From Mesorhizobium sp. B2-3-12 (GTDB lineage Bacteria; Pseudomonadota; Alphaproteobacteria; Rhizobiales; Rhizobiaceae), in NCBI RefSeq assembly GCF_006442205.1, contig NZ_VFVR01000003.1:372001-436000 (forward strand): 64,000 bases of DNA, in the 5' to 3' direction. The notes beneath the pieces are model-generated. The model saw nothing but the letters and a program-made list of their open reading frames with translations, searched no databases and was not told the origin of the DNA. Every line of letters starts with the position of its first letter. The stretch's first letter is position 1. Of the stretch, positions 1-10,356 are shown one piece after another. The position numbers and the translations under genes are program-made.

Positions 1-1203
1 GGCGAAGTGCAGGAAATGATCGACATCTGCGATTTCGCCGTTGGTCTTTCCCGGCAATTGTATGGTCTCACCATCGCCACCGAGCGTCCTGGCCACCGCA
101 TGATGGAAACCTGGCATCCGCTGGGCGTCGTCGGCGTCATCTCCGCCTTCAACTTCCCGGTCGCCGTGTGGTCGTGGAACGCGGCACTTGCGCTGGTCTG
201 CGGCGATGCGGTGGTGTGGAAGCCGTCTGAGAAAACACCGCTGACGGCACTTGCCTGCGAAGCGATCTTCAAGCGTGCCGTCAAGCGCTTCGGCGCTGAC
301 GCTCCGCAAGGCCTGGCGCCCGTGCTGATTGGCGACCGTGCGGTCGGCGAGATCCTGGTCGACCATCCGAAGGTGCCGCTGGTTTCGGCCACCGGCTCGA
401 CCCGCATGGGCCGGGATGTCGGGCCGCGCCTGGCCAAGCGCTTCGCCCGCGCCGTGCTGGAACTCGGCGGCAACAATGCCGGCATCGTCTGCCCGACGGC
501 CGATCTCGACATGGCGCTGCGCGCTATCGCTTTCGGCGCCATGGGCACCGCCGGCCAGCGCTGCACGACGCTGCGTCGCCTGTTCGTTCATGACAGCGTC
601 TACGACGCCTTGGTGCCGCGCCTGAAAAAGGCCTATCAGAGCGTTTCGGTCGGCAATCCGCTGGAGACCTCGTCGCTGGTCGGGCCACTGATCGACAAGG
701 CTGCCTTCGATGCCATGCAGAAGGCGCTGAGCGAAGCGGTTTCACATGGCGGCAAGGTGACCGGTGGCACGCGGGTCGAGAACGGCCATCCCGATGCCTA
801 TTATGTCCATCCAGCACTGGTCGAAATGCCCAAACAAGTCGCACCGGTGACGGAAGAGACCTTCGCCCCGATCCTCTATGTGATGAAGTATTCCGATTTC
901 GACGCCGTGCTCGATGAGCACAATGCGGTCGGCGCCGGCCTGTCGTCGTCGATCTTCACCCGCGACCTGCAGGAATCCGAGCGCTTCCTCGGTGTCGATG
1001 GGTCGGACTGCGGCATCGCCAACGTCAACATCGGCACATCGGGGGCCGAGATCGGCGGCGCTTTCGGTGGCGAAAAGGAAACCGGCGGCGGCCGCGAAAG
1101 CGGATCGGACGCGTGGAAGGCCTATATGCGCCGCGCCACCAACACGGTGAACTATTCCAAGGCGCTGCCGCTTGCTCAAGGCGTCTCGTTCGACATCGAG
1201 TGA
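1..1203 (+). CDS. Aldehyde dehydrogenase, ALDH7 (aminoadipic semialdehyde dehydrogenase-like), 5'-truncated by window edge
   Basis: The frame is open from base 1 with no proper start, so the N-terminus lies left of the window; 400 codons and a TGA stop are visible. It is an NAD(P)-dependent aldehyde dehydrogenase. The general-base Glu sits in ELGGNN (codon 460-462) and the catalytic Cys in GQRCTT (codon 562-564). The sequence pattern resembles the ALDH7/antiquitin branch, whose bacterial members oxidise L-2-aminoadipate 6-semialdehyde (piperideine-6-carboxylate) in lysine breakdown. That substrate is a family-based inference; another semialdehyde is possible. It converges with the next gene across a hairpin, so its operon partners are outside the window. 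Confidence 0.85.
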   Translation, partial: GEVQEMIDICDFAVGLSRQLYGLTIATERPGHRMMETWHPLGVVGVISAFNFPVAVWSWNAALALVCGDAVVWKPSEKTPLTALACEAIFKRAVKRFGADAPQGLAPVLIGDRAVGEILVDHPKVPLVSATGSTRMGRDVGPRLAKRFARAVLELGGNNAGIVCPTADLDMALRAIAFGAMGTAGQRCTTLRRLFVHDSVYDALVPRLKKAYQSVSVGNPLETSSLVGPLIDKAAFDAMQKALSEAVSHGGKVTGGTRVENGHPDAYYVHPALVEMPKQVAPVTEETFAPILYVMKYSDFDAVLDEHNAVGAGLSSSIFTRDLQESERFLGVDGSDCGIANVNIGTSGAEIGGAFGGEKETGGGRESGSDAWKAYMRRATNTVNYSKALPLAQGVSFDIE

Positions 1204-1287
1204 GACGCCGAGAGGTACCCGCAGTCAGTGTCGATCAAGCTCGCGGGGCATAAATCGACAAAGGCGGAGGGCGTGCGCGCGGCTGTA

Positions 1288-1319
1288 ACGCTGGACAGCT
1301 TCTGACGCTTGTCCAGCGT
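1288..1319. terminator. Hairpin between convergent genes
   Basis: A perfect 10-bp stem (ACGCTGGACA / TGTCCAGCGT) closes a 12-base loop in the gap between the aldehyde dehydrogenase and the convergent HTH gene. A T-run follows at about 1335-1340 on the plus strand but is not directly adjacent. It is probably a bidirectional terminator. Confidence 0.5.
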
Positions 1320-1461
1320 CGGATTTCGTAGCGCTTTTTTATGGTGCGGTTGCTCTCCGATCATCCGTGCCGCATAGGGCTGCGATTGGAGTGCTACCGG
1401 GCGCGACGGATTCGTGCATCCCCGCATGGGGCGCTCAACTGCCTGTCCTGCGCAGCGCTGC

Positions 1462-2289
1462 TCAAGCGCCCCGTTGCGATGGCGGAAAACAGGTCTTGAA
1501 GGCGGTGTCGACGACGGCCAGCTTGGCCGCCTGGACGGTCATGTATTCCTCGTAAAATCGGTGTGACACCCACATCACCGAGTGGCCGCGCTGGCCAAGC
1601 CAGCCAATGCTGCCGAGTTCCTCCGCCGTGCGCAGTTTGCGGCCGAGATGGGTCCGCGAGAGCTTGAGCCATTTGGCGAAGTCGCCGATCGAAACCACGC
1701 CGGTCGGAATTCGCTCCAACCCGGCATGGTCCGGGTCGATGCCCGACATCAGCCAGTCCATGACGATGCCGCCATTGTTGAGCCAGATGAACAGCGAAAA
1801 GGTCTGGTTGGGTTCGCGCACTGGTTTTGACGCCAGCAGTCCGTCGGCCACCAGGGGCTGCAGCGTGGCGAGCATTTCGGGCCGCTCGAGAAACCTGGCC
1901 AGCCGATCGCCGCCGTCGATGTGGTCGAGCGTGCGCAGATGGGCTGTCACCCAGCCGGTGAATCGCTCAATGGTGGCCGCCGTCGGCTGCAAGGGATGCG
2001 TTCGGCCGTCCCCGCCGGCCACATACTCGGCGATGTTGTAGTGCAGCATCTCCTTGATGAAGGCGTCCGCCGTGTTGCGGCTGGCCACAGCGTTCTTGTG
2101 CACGACCTCGATGAAACGCGATACGGTCAGTTCCTTGCGGCGGTCGTTGGGGTCGCGCCTGAAGTGCATGGCAAGGCCGACATGACCCAGCAGCCAACGC
2201 TGCTGCGTGGCAAAGATGGAAGCCAACCGGGGGCTCTCCTCGTAGATACGGATCAGGGACTGCGACTGTTCCTGAACGTAGCGGTGCAA
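1462..2289 (-). CDS. Uncharacterised protein with a C-terminal HTH-like region
   Basis: A 275-residue soluble protein that I do not recognise. The first two thirds are helical and rich in aromatic residues. The last 80 residues (SIGDFAKWLKLSRTHLGRKL and beyond) read like a helix-turn-helix with a following wing, so a transcription regulator is likely. No ATG lies at the 5' end: the start used is TTG at 2289, and the frame stays open a further 78 bases or so upstream, so the N-terminus is uncertain. It lies 96 bp downstream of the RND permease gene on the same strand and may be read through from that operon. A link to efflux control is only positional inference. Confidence 0.6.
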   Translation of the reverse strand: MHRYVQEQSQSLIRIYEESPRLASIFATQQRWLLGHVGLAMHFRRDPNDRRKELTVSRFIEVVHKNAVASRNTADAFIKEMLHYNIAEYVAGGDGRTHPLQPTAATIERFTGWVTAHLRTLDHIDGGDRLARFLERPEMLATLQPLVADGLLASKPVREPNQTFSLFIWLNNGGIVMDWLMSGIDPDHAGLERIPTGVVSIGDFAKWLKLSRTHLGRKLRTAEELGSIGWLGQRGHSVMWVSHRFYEEYMTVQAAKLAVVDTAFKTCFPPSQRGA

Positions 2290-2385
2290 GGCTGGGTGGC
2301 CGGCTATGTCTTCCAGATTCAGCGCTGATCTCCCGATACTTGACCAAACTCGGATGGCGAGTTTGCGTTCCCCATTTTTCAGTCT

Positions 2386-5300
2386 TCAACATTTGTGTCC
2401 AGACGTACTTCGGTTCAATAGGGCGTTATTCTCCCGGCTGCGGGCTGTGCGACCAGCGTGGTGTCGCGGCGCGCCAGCCCTGCACCAGCGGCCGAATCGG
2501 TCGACATAGATGTAGATCACCGGCGTCGTGTAGAGGGTCAGAATCTGGCTGAGGATCAGGCCGCCGACGATGGCGATGCCCAGCGGCTGGCGCAGTTCGG
2601 CGCCTTCGCCAAGGCCGATCGCCAGCGGCACGGCGCCGAACAGTGCCGCCATGGTCGTCATCATGATCGGTCGGAAGCGCAGCAGGCACGCCTGGTAGAT
2701 GGCCTCATGCGCCGGCTTGCCTTCGTTGCGTTCCGCGGCCAGCGCGAAGTCGATCATCATGATGGCGTTCTTCTTGACGATGCCCATCAGGAGGATGATA
2801 CCGATCAGCGCCATGATCGAGAACTCGATGTTGAACAAGGTCAACGCCAGCAAGGCGCCGACGCCGGCCGAGGGCAAGGTCGAGAGTATGGTCAGCGGAT
2901 GGGCGTAGCTTTCGTAGAGGATGCCGAGCACGACATAGACGGCAATCAGCGCCGCGAGGATCAGCAGCGGCTGATCGGACAGCGAATCCTGGAAGACGCG
3001 CGCCGTGCCCTGGAAACTGCCGTGGATGCTGGCCGGCATGCCGATGTGGTCGGCGGCCGCATTGATCGCCGCCACGCCTTCGCTGAGCGCCACTCCGGGT
3101 GCTAGGTTGAAGGACAGTGTGGTGGCGACGAACAGGCCCTGGTGGTTGACCGACAGCGGCGTGCTGCCGGGTCCGTAATGCGCGACGGTCGACAGCGGCA
3201 CCATGGTCTCGGCTCCGGTGCTGACCGCCGAACCGGTCGAAGCCGCGGCCCTGCCGGTGCTGGTGATGGAATTGTTGGCCTGGTTGCGCGCGGCGTCGGC
3301 GGCGATCGACTGGGCGTTGGTGGACTTGCCGGGTGCGACGAAGGTGCCGGCAACCGCGTTGCTCGACTGCGATCCACCGACCGATCCGCCGGATGTACTG
3401 ACATAGACTTTTTTCAGCGCGTCCGGGGTCTGCCAGTATTGCGGCGCCACCTCCATGATGACGTGGTACTGGTTGCGCTGGACATAGATGGTGGACACCT
3501 GGCGCTGGCCGAACGCGTCGTAGAGCGTGTTGTCGATCTCGCTTGCCGATATGCCGAGGCGCGTTGCCGTATCGCGATCGATGGTGACGTCGGCTTCCAA
3601 ACCCTTGTTCTGCTGGTCGCTGTTGACGTCGGTGAGCTTGGGTTCCGTTTGCAATGCCGCCGCGAGTTCCGGAGCCCACTGCGCCAGTTCGTCGAAACTG
3701 TCGCCCTGCAATGTGTACTGGTACTGCGCGTTCGACTGGCGGCCACCGACGCGTATATCCTGCACCGCCTGCAGGAAAAGCGTGGCGCCCGGCACCACTG
3801 CCAGTTCGGGCCGCAGCCTGGCGATGACCTGGTCGGCGGAGATCTTGCGCTTCGCCAGCGACTTCAGCGAGACGAACATGTAGCCGGAATTGGTCTGGCC
3901 GCCGCCGGTGACGCCGACCGCGGTGTCGACTGCCGGGTCCTTGCTGACGATGCCGGCGAACTGGGTGAGCTTCCGCGACATCGACTGGAAGGAGGTTGCC
4001 TGGTCGGCCTGGATCGAGCCCGTCAGCCTTCCCGTATCCTGCTGCGGGAAGAAGCCCTTCGGGATGGTGGCATAGAGGTAGCCATTGAGACAGAGCGTTG
4101 CGGCCAGAACCGCCATGACCAGCAGCGGATTGTCGAGTGCCCAGGACAGCGAGCGGCGATAGAAGCCCAGCATGGCCTCGAAGATGCGCTCGCTGAAGCG
4201 GTAGAGCCGGCCGTGTTCGCGCCGGCCCTCGGGGCGCAGCAGGATCGAGCACATCATCGGCGTGGTGGTCAGCGATATGGCGAGCGAGACCAGGATCGCC
4301 GCCGACAGGGTGACCGCGAATTCGCGAAACAGCCGGCCGACGATGCCGCCCATGAGCAGGATCGGGATGAAGACGGCGATCAGCGACAGGCTCATCGACA
4401 GCACGGTGAAGCCGACCTCCTGGGCGCCATTGATCGCTGCTTCCATGCGGCCCATGCCGGCAGCTGTGTGGCGGGCGATGTTTTCGAGCACGACGATGGC
4501 GTCGTCGACGACGAAGCCGGTTGCCACCGTCATTGCCATCAGCGACAGATTGTCGATGCTGAAGCCGAGCAGATACATGGCGCCCAGCGTGCCCACCAGC
4601 GACACCGGCACGGCCACGATCGGCACCAGCGCCGAGCGCACGTCGCGCAGGAAGGCGAAGACGACGAGGATCACCAGGCCGATGGCGATCATCAGCGTCC
4701 GCGCGACCTCGCTCAGCGAAGCGCGGATCGTGGTCGAGCGGTCGAGCGCCACCGACAGGTCGATGGCCGGCGAGATCGAGGCCCGCAGCGTGGGCAATAA
4801 CGCCTTCACCCGGTCCACGGTCTCGATGATGTTGGCGTTGGGCGAGCGGTTGAGGATGATCAGCACGCCGGGCTTGCCGTTGGCGAGACCGGCATTGCGG
4901 ATGTTCTCGACGGAATCGTTGACCTGGCCGACATCGGAAAGCCTGACCGGGGCGCCGTTGCGGTAGGCGACGATCAGGGAGCGATAGGCGTTGGCCTGGT
5001 TGGCTTGGTCGTTGGCGTAGATCTGATAACGCTGGTCGCCGACGTCGATCGCGCCCTTCGGACTATGGGCGTTGGCCGAGGCGAGAGCGGCGCGCACGTC
5101 CTCCAGCCCGATGCCGTAGTCGTAGAGCACCTGCGGGTTGAGCTCGACGCGCACCGCCGGCAGCGAACTGCCGCCCACCGACACTTCGCCGACACCGTCG
5201 ACCTGCGAGAGTTTCTGCGCCAGAATGGTGCTGGCGGCATCGAAGAGCTGGCCCTTGGACAGCGTGTCCGACGTCATCGACAGGACGAGGATCGGGGCGT

Positions 5301-5706
5301 CGGCGGGATTGACCTTGCGATAGGTCGGGTTGGAGCGCAGGCTGGACGGCAGATCCGCGCGGGCGGCGTTGATCGCTGCCTGGACGTCACGCGCGGCACC
5401 GTCAATGTCGCGGTCCAATCCGAACTGCAAGGTGATGCGCGCGCTGCCGACGCTGCTCGACGAGGTCATCTCGTTGACATCGGCGATCTCGCCGAGATGC
5501 CGCTCGAGCGGGCTGGCGACGGTGTTGGCCACCACTTGCGGGCTGGCGCCCGGCAGCGAGGCGGTCACCGAGATGACGGGGTAGTCGACCGCCGGCAGCG
5601 GCGCCACCGGCAATTGCGGATAAGCCACCAGCCCCGCCGCCAGCAGGCCGAAGGTCAGCAAGGTCGTCGCCACCGGCCGCCGGATGAAGGGAACCGACAG
5701 GTTCAT
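2386..5706 (-). CDS. mdtC: RND efflux permease, MdtC-like
   Basis: A 1106-residue inner-membrane RND transporter of the hydrophobe/amphiphile efflux (HAE-1) family, second permease of an MdtABC-type tripartite pump that expels drugs by proton antiport. It begins with the usual cytoplasmic start and TM1 ([19 protein letters not shown]), carries the TM4 proton-relay Asp pair in [13 protein letters not shown], and has the GFFPQQDTG loop. It is longer than its partner because of a Ser/Ala/Gly/Asn-rich insert of about 60 residues (bases about 3205-3405) in the periplasmic part. Its ATG overlaps the stop of the upstream permease gene as ATGA (5703-5706), indicating translational coupling. No TolC-like outer-membrane gene is nearby, so a distant one must serve the pump. 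Confidence 0.9.
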   Translation of the reverse strand: MNLSVPFIRRPVATTLLTFGLLAAGLVAYPQLPVAPLPAVDYPVISVTASLPGASPQVVANTVASPLERHLGEIADVNEMTSSSSVGSARITLQFGLDRDIDGAARDVQAAINAARADLPSSLRSNPTYRKVNPADAPILVLSMTSDTLSKGQLFDAASTILAQKLSQVDGVGEVSVGGSSLPAVRVELNPQVLYDYGIGLEDVRAALASANAHSPKGAIDVGDQRYQIYANDQANQANAYRSLIVAYRNGAPVRLSDVGQVNDSVENIRNAGLANGKPGVLIILNRSPNANIIETVDRVKALLPTLRASISPAIDLSVALDRSTTIRASLSEVARTLMIAIGLVILVVFAFLRDVRSALVPIVAVPVSLVGTLGAMYLLGFSIDNLSLMAMTVATGFVVDDAIVVLENIARHTAAGMGRMEAAINGAQEVGFTVLSMSLSLIAVFIPILLMGGIVGRLFREFAVTLSAAILVSLAISLTTTPMMCSILLRPEGRREHGRLYRFSERIFEAMLGFYRRSLSWALDNPLLVMAVLAATLCLNGYLYATIPKGFFPQQDTGRLTGSIQADQATSFQSMSRKLTQFAGIVSKDPAVDTAVGVTGGGQTNSGYMFVSLKSLAKRKISADQVIARLRPELAVVPGATLFLQAVQDIRVGGRQSNAQYQYTLQGDSFDELAQWAPELAAALQTEPKLTDVNSDQQNKGLEADVTIDRDTATRLGISASEIDNTLYDAFGQRQVSTIYVQRNQYHVIMEVAPQYWQTPDALKKVYVSTSGGSVGGSQSSNAVAGTFVAPGKSTNAQSIAADAARNQANNSITSTGRAAASTGSAVSTGAETMVPLSTVAHYGPGSTPLSVNHQGLFVATTLSFNLAPGVALSEGVAAINAAADHIGMPASIHGSFQGTARVFQDSLSDQPLLILAALIAVYVVLGILYESYAHPLTILSTLPSAGVGALLALTLFNIEFSIMALIGIILLMGIVKKNAIMMIDFALAAERNEGKPAHEAIYQACLLRFRPIMMTTMAALFGAVPLAIGLGEGAELRQPLGIAIVGGLILSQILTLYTTPVIYIYVDRFGRWCRAGAPRHHAGRTARSRENNALLNRSTSGHKC

Positions 5707-8700
5707 GGCGAGGCGTCCGCACCGTGAGGGCGAGGCAGGTTGGGCTCGATGCCTCGCATGCGGGCGGCAATGCGGTCGAACCAGAGATAGATCACCGGCG
5801 TGGTGAACAGGGTCAGCAACTGGCTGAGCAGCAGGCCGCCGACGATGGAGACGCCGAGGGGGTGACGCAGTTCCGAGCCGACGCCGGTGCCCAGCATCAA
5901 AGGCAGCGCGCCGAGCATCGCCGCCAAGGTCGTCATCAGGATCGGGCGGAAGCGCAGCAGACAGGCCTGGTAGATGGCCTCGCGGGGCGCCTTGCCCTCG
6001 TTGCGCTGCGCGTCGAGCGCGAAGTCGATCATCATGATGGCGTTCTTCTTGACCACGCCGATCAGCAGGATGATGCCGATGATCGAGATGATGGTCAGGT
6101 CCTGGCCGGCGATCATCAGTGCCAGCAGCGCACCGATGCCGGCCGAAGGCAGTGTCGATAGGATGGTGATCGGGTGGATGAAGCTCTCATAGAGCACGCC
6201 GAGCACGATGTAGACCGTCACCACAGCGGCCAGGATCAGGAACAGCGTGTTGTCGAGCGAGGCCTGGAAGGCGCGCGCCGCACCCTGGAAACTGGTGATG
6301 ATGCTCAGCGGCATGCCGATGTCGGCCTGCGCCTTCTCGATCGCAGTGACCGCCTCGCCGAGCGACGCCCCGGGGGCCAGGTTGAACGAGACGGTGGTGG
6401 CGGGGAATTGCCCCATATGGGTGATCTGCAGCGGCGAGGTGGCGATATGGGTGGTTGCCACCACCGACAGCGGCACCGGCGCGCCGCCGGTCGACGAGGG
6501 CAGATAGACGGAGGACAGCGCCTTGAGCGAATCCTGTGCGGACGGGGCAGCTTCGAGAATGACGCGGTGCTGGCTCGACGTGGTGTAGATGGTCGAGACC
6601 ATGCGCTGGCCGAAAGCATCGTAGAGCGCGTTGTCGACGGTTGCCGGCGTGATGCCGAAGCGCGCGGCCTGGTCGCGGTCGATGTCGACGAAGACGGCAA
6701 GGCCGCTGTTCGACAGGTCGCTGGCGACATCGGCGAGCTGCGGCAGCGTGTTCAGCCTGGCGAGCAGCTTCGGCGTCCATTCCCCCAGCTCATCGGCATT
6801 GGCATCCTGGAGCACGAATTGGTACTGGGTGCGGCTTACCTGGCCGTCGATGGTGAGGTCCTGGACCGGCTGCAGGTAAAGCGTGACGCCGGCCACGGCG
6901 CCGGCTTCCTGTTTCAGGCGTTCGATGACATCGGTAATGCCGGCAATGCGTTCCTCGTGCGGCTTGAGGTTGATCAGGATGCGCCCGACATTGAGCGTGG
7001 TGTTGGTGCCGTCGACACCGATGAAGGACGACAGTGAGTCGACATCAGGGTCTTTGAGGATGATGGCGGCCAGTTGCTGCTGGCGGTCGGCCATCGCGGA
7101 GAAGGATATCGACTGCGGCGCTTCCGTGATGGCCTGGATGACGCCGGTGTCCTGCACCGGGAAGAAGCCCTTGGGGATGACCACGTAAAGGACAGCGGTC
7201 AGCACCAGCGTCGCCGCCGCGACTAGAAGCATCAGCGTCTGGCGGTCGAGCACCCAGGTCAGCGCCCGGCCATAGCCGCGGATCACCCAGTCGAAGAATT
7301 CGCGGCTGGCGCGCTGCAGCGCATTCTCGCGAACCGCCTCGAGCGGTTTGAGCAGCTTGGCGCAGGCCATCGGCACCAAGGTCAGCGACACCACGGCGGA
7401 GATCAGGATGGTGGTGGCGAGCGTGATGGAGAATTCGCGGAACAGCCGGCCGACGACATCGCCCATGAACAGAAGCGGGATCAGCACCGCGATCAGCGAA
7501 ACGGTCAGCGAGATGATGGTGAAGCCGATCTGCTGCGAGCCCTTCAGGGCCGCCTGCAACGGCGTCGCCCCTTCCTCGACATAGCGGGCGACGTTCTCGA
7601 TGACGACGATGGCGTCGTCGACGACGAAGCCGGTGGCGATGGTTAGCGCCATCAGCGACAGATTGTCGAGGCTGAAACCGAACAGGTACATCACGCCCAG
7701 CGTGCCGACCAGCGACAGCGGCACCGAAAGGCTGGGGATGAGGGTCGCGCGGGCGCTGCGCAGGAAGACGAAGATGACCAGCACGACCAGCATGATGGCA
7801 AGCGTCAGCTCATACTCGACGTCGCGCACCGAGGCGCGGATGGTCGTGGTGCGGTCGGTCAGCACCTTCACGTCGACGGCGTTCGGCAGCGAGGCCTGGA
7901 GTTGCGGCAGCAGCGCCTTGATACGGTCCACCACCTCGATGACGTTGGCGCCGGGCTGGCGCTGGATGTTGAGGATGATGGCCGGCGTGCCGTTCATCCA
8001 GGCGGCGAGCCGGTTGTTCTCGGTGGCGTCGACCACATCGGCGACATCGCTCAGCCGCACCGGGGCGCCGTTCTTGTAGGCGACGATCAGCGAACGGTAC
8101 TCGTCGGCGCTCTTCAGCTGGTCGTTGGCGTTGATGGTGTAGGCGCGCGAGGGTCCGTCGAAATTGCCCTTGGGCGTGTTGACATTGGCGCTGCCCAAAG
8201 TGGTGCGCAGGTCATCGAGGTTGAGGCCGTAGGCGGCGAGCTTGCGCGGGTCGGCCTGGACGCGCACGGCCGGCCGCTGGCCGCCCGACAGGCTGACAAG
8301 GCCGACGCCCGGCAATTGCGATATCTTCTGCGCCAGCCTGGTATCGGCAAGCTGCTGCACGTCGCGCAGCGGCATTGTGGCCGAGGTCAGGCCGAGCGTC
8401 AGCACCGGCGCATCGGCCGGATTGACCTTGGCGTAGATCGGCGGCGCCGGCAGGTCGGCCGGCAAGAGATTGCCAGCGGCGTTGATGGCGGCCTGCACCT
8501 CCTGCTCGGCGACATCGAGGGAGATCGCCAGGCTGAACTGCAGCGTGATGACCGAGGAGCCGGCCGAACTCACCGAGTTCATCTGGTTGAGGTTGGCGAT
8601 CTGGCCGAGCTGGACCTCCAGCGGCGCGGTGACGGACGAGGTCATCACATCGGGGCTGGCGCCGGGATAGAAGGTCTGCACCTGGATGGTCGGATAGTCG

Positions 8701-8819
8701 ACTTCGGGCAGGGCCGAGACCGGCAGATAGCGGTAGGCCAACAGGCCGGATAGCATGATCGCGACCATGAACAGCGACGTCGCCACCGGCCGCAGGACAA
8801 AGGCGCGCGATGGGCTCAT
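5703..8819 (-). CDS. mdtB: RND efflux permease, MdtB-like
   Basis: A 1038-residue RND permease, the normal length for the family. It has an N-terminal TM helix ([19 protein letters not shown]), two large periplasmic loops, the TM4 Asp pair in [13 protein letters not shown], and the GFFPVQDTG motif. In characterised MdtABC systems MdtB and MdtC assemble as a heterotrimer, and two clearly different permeases in a row here fit that. It overlaps mdtA by ATGA (8816-8819) and mdtC by ATGA (5703-5706), so all three are one translationally coupled operon. The substrate cannot be read from sequence. Confidence 0.9.
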   Translation of the reverse strand: MSPSRAFVLRPVATSLFMVAIMLSGLLAYRYLPVSALPEVDYPTIQVQTFYPGASPDVMTSSVTAPLEVQLGQIANLNQMNSVSSAGSSVITLQFSLAISLDVAEQEVQAAINAAGNLLPADLPAPPIYAKVNPADAPVLTLGLTSATMPLRDVQQLADTRLAQKISQLPGVGLVSLSGGQRPAVRVQADPRKLAAYGLNLDDLRTTLGSANVNTPKGNFDGPSRAYTINANDQLKSADEYRSLIVAYKNGAPVRLSDVADVVDATENNRLAAWMNGTPAIILNIQRQPGANVIEVVDRIKALLPQLQASLPNAVDVKVLTDRTTTIRASVRDVEYELTLAIMLVVLVIFVFLRSARATLIPSLSVPLSLVGTLGVMYLFGFSLDNLSLMALTIATGFVVDDAIVVIENVARYVEEGATPLQAALKGSQQIGFTIISLTVSLIAVLIPLLFMGDVVGRLFREFSITLATTILISAVVSLTLVPMACAKLLKPLEAVRENALQRASREFFDWVIRGYGRALTWVLDRQTLMLLVAAATLVLTAVLYVVIPKGFFPVQDTGVIQAITEAPQSISFSAMADRQQQLAAIILKDPDVDSLSSFIGVDGTNTTLNVGRILINLKPHEERIAGITDVIERLKQEAGAVAGVTLYLQPVQDLTIDGQVSRTQYQFVLQDANADELGEWTPKLLARLNTLPQLADVASDLSNSGLAVFVDIDRDQAARFGITPATVDNALYDAFGQRMVSTIYTTSSQHRVILEAAPSAQDSLKALSSVYLPSSTGGAPVPLSVVATTHIATSPLQITHMGQFPATTVSFNLAPGASLGEAVTAIEKAQADIGMPLSIITSFQGAARAFQASLDNTLFLILAAVVTVYIVLGVLYESFIHPITILSTLPSAGIGALLALMIAGQDLTIISIIGIILLIGVVKKNAIMMIDFALDAQRNEGKAPREAIYQACLLRFRPILMTTLAAMLGALPLMLGTGVGSELRHPLGVSIVGGLLLSQLLTLFTTPVIYLWFDRIAARMRGIEPNLPRPHGADASP

Positions 8820-10231
8820 TGCTGCTGCCCGGACTCCGGCTGTCCTGCTTGTGCATGGCGATGCTTGTGGCCCTGATGCTTGCGTGCCGTGCCGTCCGGC
8901 GCCTGTGCGTCAGTCGTCTGCCCATCTGGCGTCTGCCCATTTGGCGTCTGCCCGTCCGATGAGGCGGATGCCGGTAGGGTCTGGGCGGGTGTCTGTTCCG
9001 GTTCAGGAGCCTGGCTAGTAGTAGGGTTTGGCGCTGTCGCCGGGGCCGGCGCCTGGCCGTCCTGCTGCAGGTTGACATGGGCGCCATCGCGGAGCTTGTC
9101 GGCGCCATCGACGACGACGCGGTCGCCGGGGTTCAGGCCGGCGAGGATCTCCACGCGCTCGCCATTGGTGACGCCAAGCGTAACCTTGCGCACGGCCACC
9201 GTGCTGTCGGGGTTGACCAGATAGACGAAGGTGCCGGGCAGGCCGCGCTGGATCGCGGCGATCGGCGCGATCGCCACGTCCTTATGCTCATCGACGAGCA
9301 GCGCGACGTTGACGAACTGGTTGGGATAGAGGAGGCGCTGATCGTTGCCGAAGCCCGCCCGCAGCTTGATGGTGCCGGTGCTCGGGTCGATCTGGCTGTC
9401 GAAGGTCTCGAGCTGGCCGTCGGCAAGCTTCTTGGCGCCCGCGCGGTCGAAGGCCGTGGTGGGCAGAGTGGCGCCTTGCTGCATGCGTTGCGCGATCGCC
9501 GGCAATTCATCCTCCGGCACGGTGAACAGCACGCTGATCGGTTGCACCTGCGTGATGATGACGATGCCGTTGGCATCGCCAGGTGTCACATAATTGCCCT
9601 CGTCGACCTGGCGCAGGCCGGCCCGTCCGTCGACCGGAGCCAGGATGCGGCAATAGTCGAGATTGAGGGTGGCGGTCTGTATCATCGCCTGGTCTACCTG
9701 GACGGAGCCCTGGTCTTGGGCGACAAGGGCGACCTGCGCGTCGAGAGTCTGCGGTGTCGCGGTGCCCTCAGCCACTAGTTTCTGATCGCGAACGAGGTCG
9801 AGCTGGGCATCTTTCAACATGGCCTGGTCGCGTACCAACTGGCCCTGGGCCTGGGCGAGTGCCGCCTGGAAGGGGCGGGGATCGATCTGGGCCAACAGGT
9901 CACCCTTCTTGACGTCCTGGCCCTCCTTGAAATTGACCTGCACAAGCGGGCCGGTGACCTGCGACTTGACGGTGACGGTGGAGAGGGAGGTAACCGTGCC
10001 GAGGGCATTGAGGGTGACGTCTATCGTACCCTTTTCGATGGCGGCGGCACCGATCGTCGTCGGCTGCGCGCCGCGCCTGCCGCCGGGCTGCCTGGCCTCG
10101 ACATGCGGACGCTGATAGAGGTAGGCGCCAGTGGCGGCGACAATGGCAATGAAGATCAGCCAGGGAATCCAGCCACGCGAACGGCGTGGCGTGACGGTCG
10201 TCTGCAGGGGCATTTCCAGTTGCTGGTCCAT
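8816..10231 (-). CDS. mdtA: RND pump membrane fusion protein, MdtA-like
   Basis: The periplasmic adaptor joining the MdtB/MdtC permeases to an outer-membrane channel. ATG at 10231 is preferred because a GGGGGTG stretch precedes it and the membrane anchor (about residues 20-40, [20 protein letters not shown]) then sits near the N-terminus; an ATG at 10252 is possible. The biotinyl-lipoyl and helical-hairpin regions follow ([20 protein letters not shown]), then the beta-barrel. The last 80 or so residues form a low-complexity tail with a repeated GQTP(N/D) unit and a His/Lys/Arg stretch, which is not a core part of the family. It is first in the operon, 125 bp after nasA; a strong hairpin lies in that gap. 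Confidence 0.88.
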   Translation of the reverse strand: MDQQLEMPLQTTVTPRRSRGWIPWLIFIAIVAATGAYLYQRPHVEARQPGGRRGAQPTTIGAAAIEKGTIDVTLNALGTVTSLSTVTVKSQVTGPLVQVNFKEGQDVKKGDLLAQIDPRPFQAALAQAQGQLVRDQAMLKDAQLDLVRDQKLVAEGTATPQTLDAQVALVAQDQGSVQVDQAMIQTATLNLDYCRILAPVDGRAGLRQVDEGNYVTPGDANGIVIITQVQPISVLFTVPEDELPAIAQRMQQGATLPTTAFDRAGAKKLADGQLETFDSQIDPSTGTIKLRAGFGNDQRLLYPNQFVNVALLVDEHKDVAIAPIAAIQRGLPGTFVYLVNPDSTVAVRKVTLGVTNGERVEILAGLNPGDRVVVDGADKLRDGAHVNLQQDGQAPAPATAPNPTTSQAPEPEQTPAQTLPASASSDGQTPNGQTPDGQTTDAQAPDGTARKHQGHKHRHAQAGQPESGQQQ

Positions 10232-10300
10232 GGCGGCATCTTTCACCCCCATCAACCAATATGGCCGAAACCCGGCCAAGTCGAATTAACTGTTGGACAG

Positions 10301-10340
10301 GTTGGGCCCCCGGCCAGCGGCCGGTTCAGGCCGGCCCAAC
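10301..10340 (-). terminator. Hairpin after nasA
   Basis: A perfect 8-bp outer stem (GTTGGGCC at 10301-10308, GGCCCAAC at 10333-10340) encloses a second GC-rich hairpin, starting 16 bases beyond the nasA stop. There is no T-tract on the minus strand, so it may be a weak or Rho-assisted terminator or an mRNA-stabilising end. It separates the nitrate operon from mdtABC. Confidence 0.5.
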
Positions 10341-10356
10341 GGAGGTCATGTCGCCT

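Noticed and set aside
1..1203. The aldehyde dehydrogenase as succinic semialdehyde dehydrogenase for the last B6 product
   Set aside because: Its motifs fit ALDH7 rather than GabD, and it lies more than 40 kb from the B6 genes.
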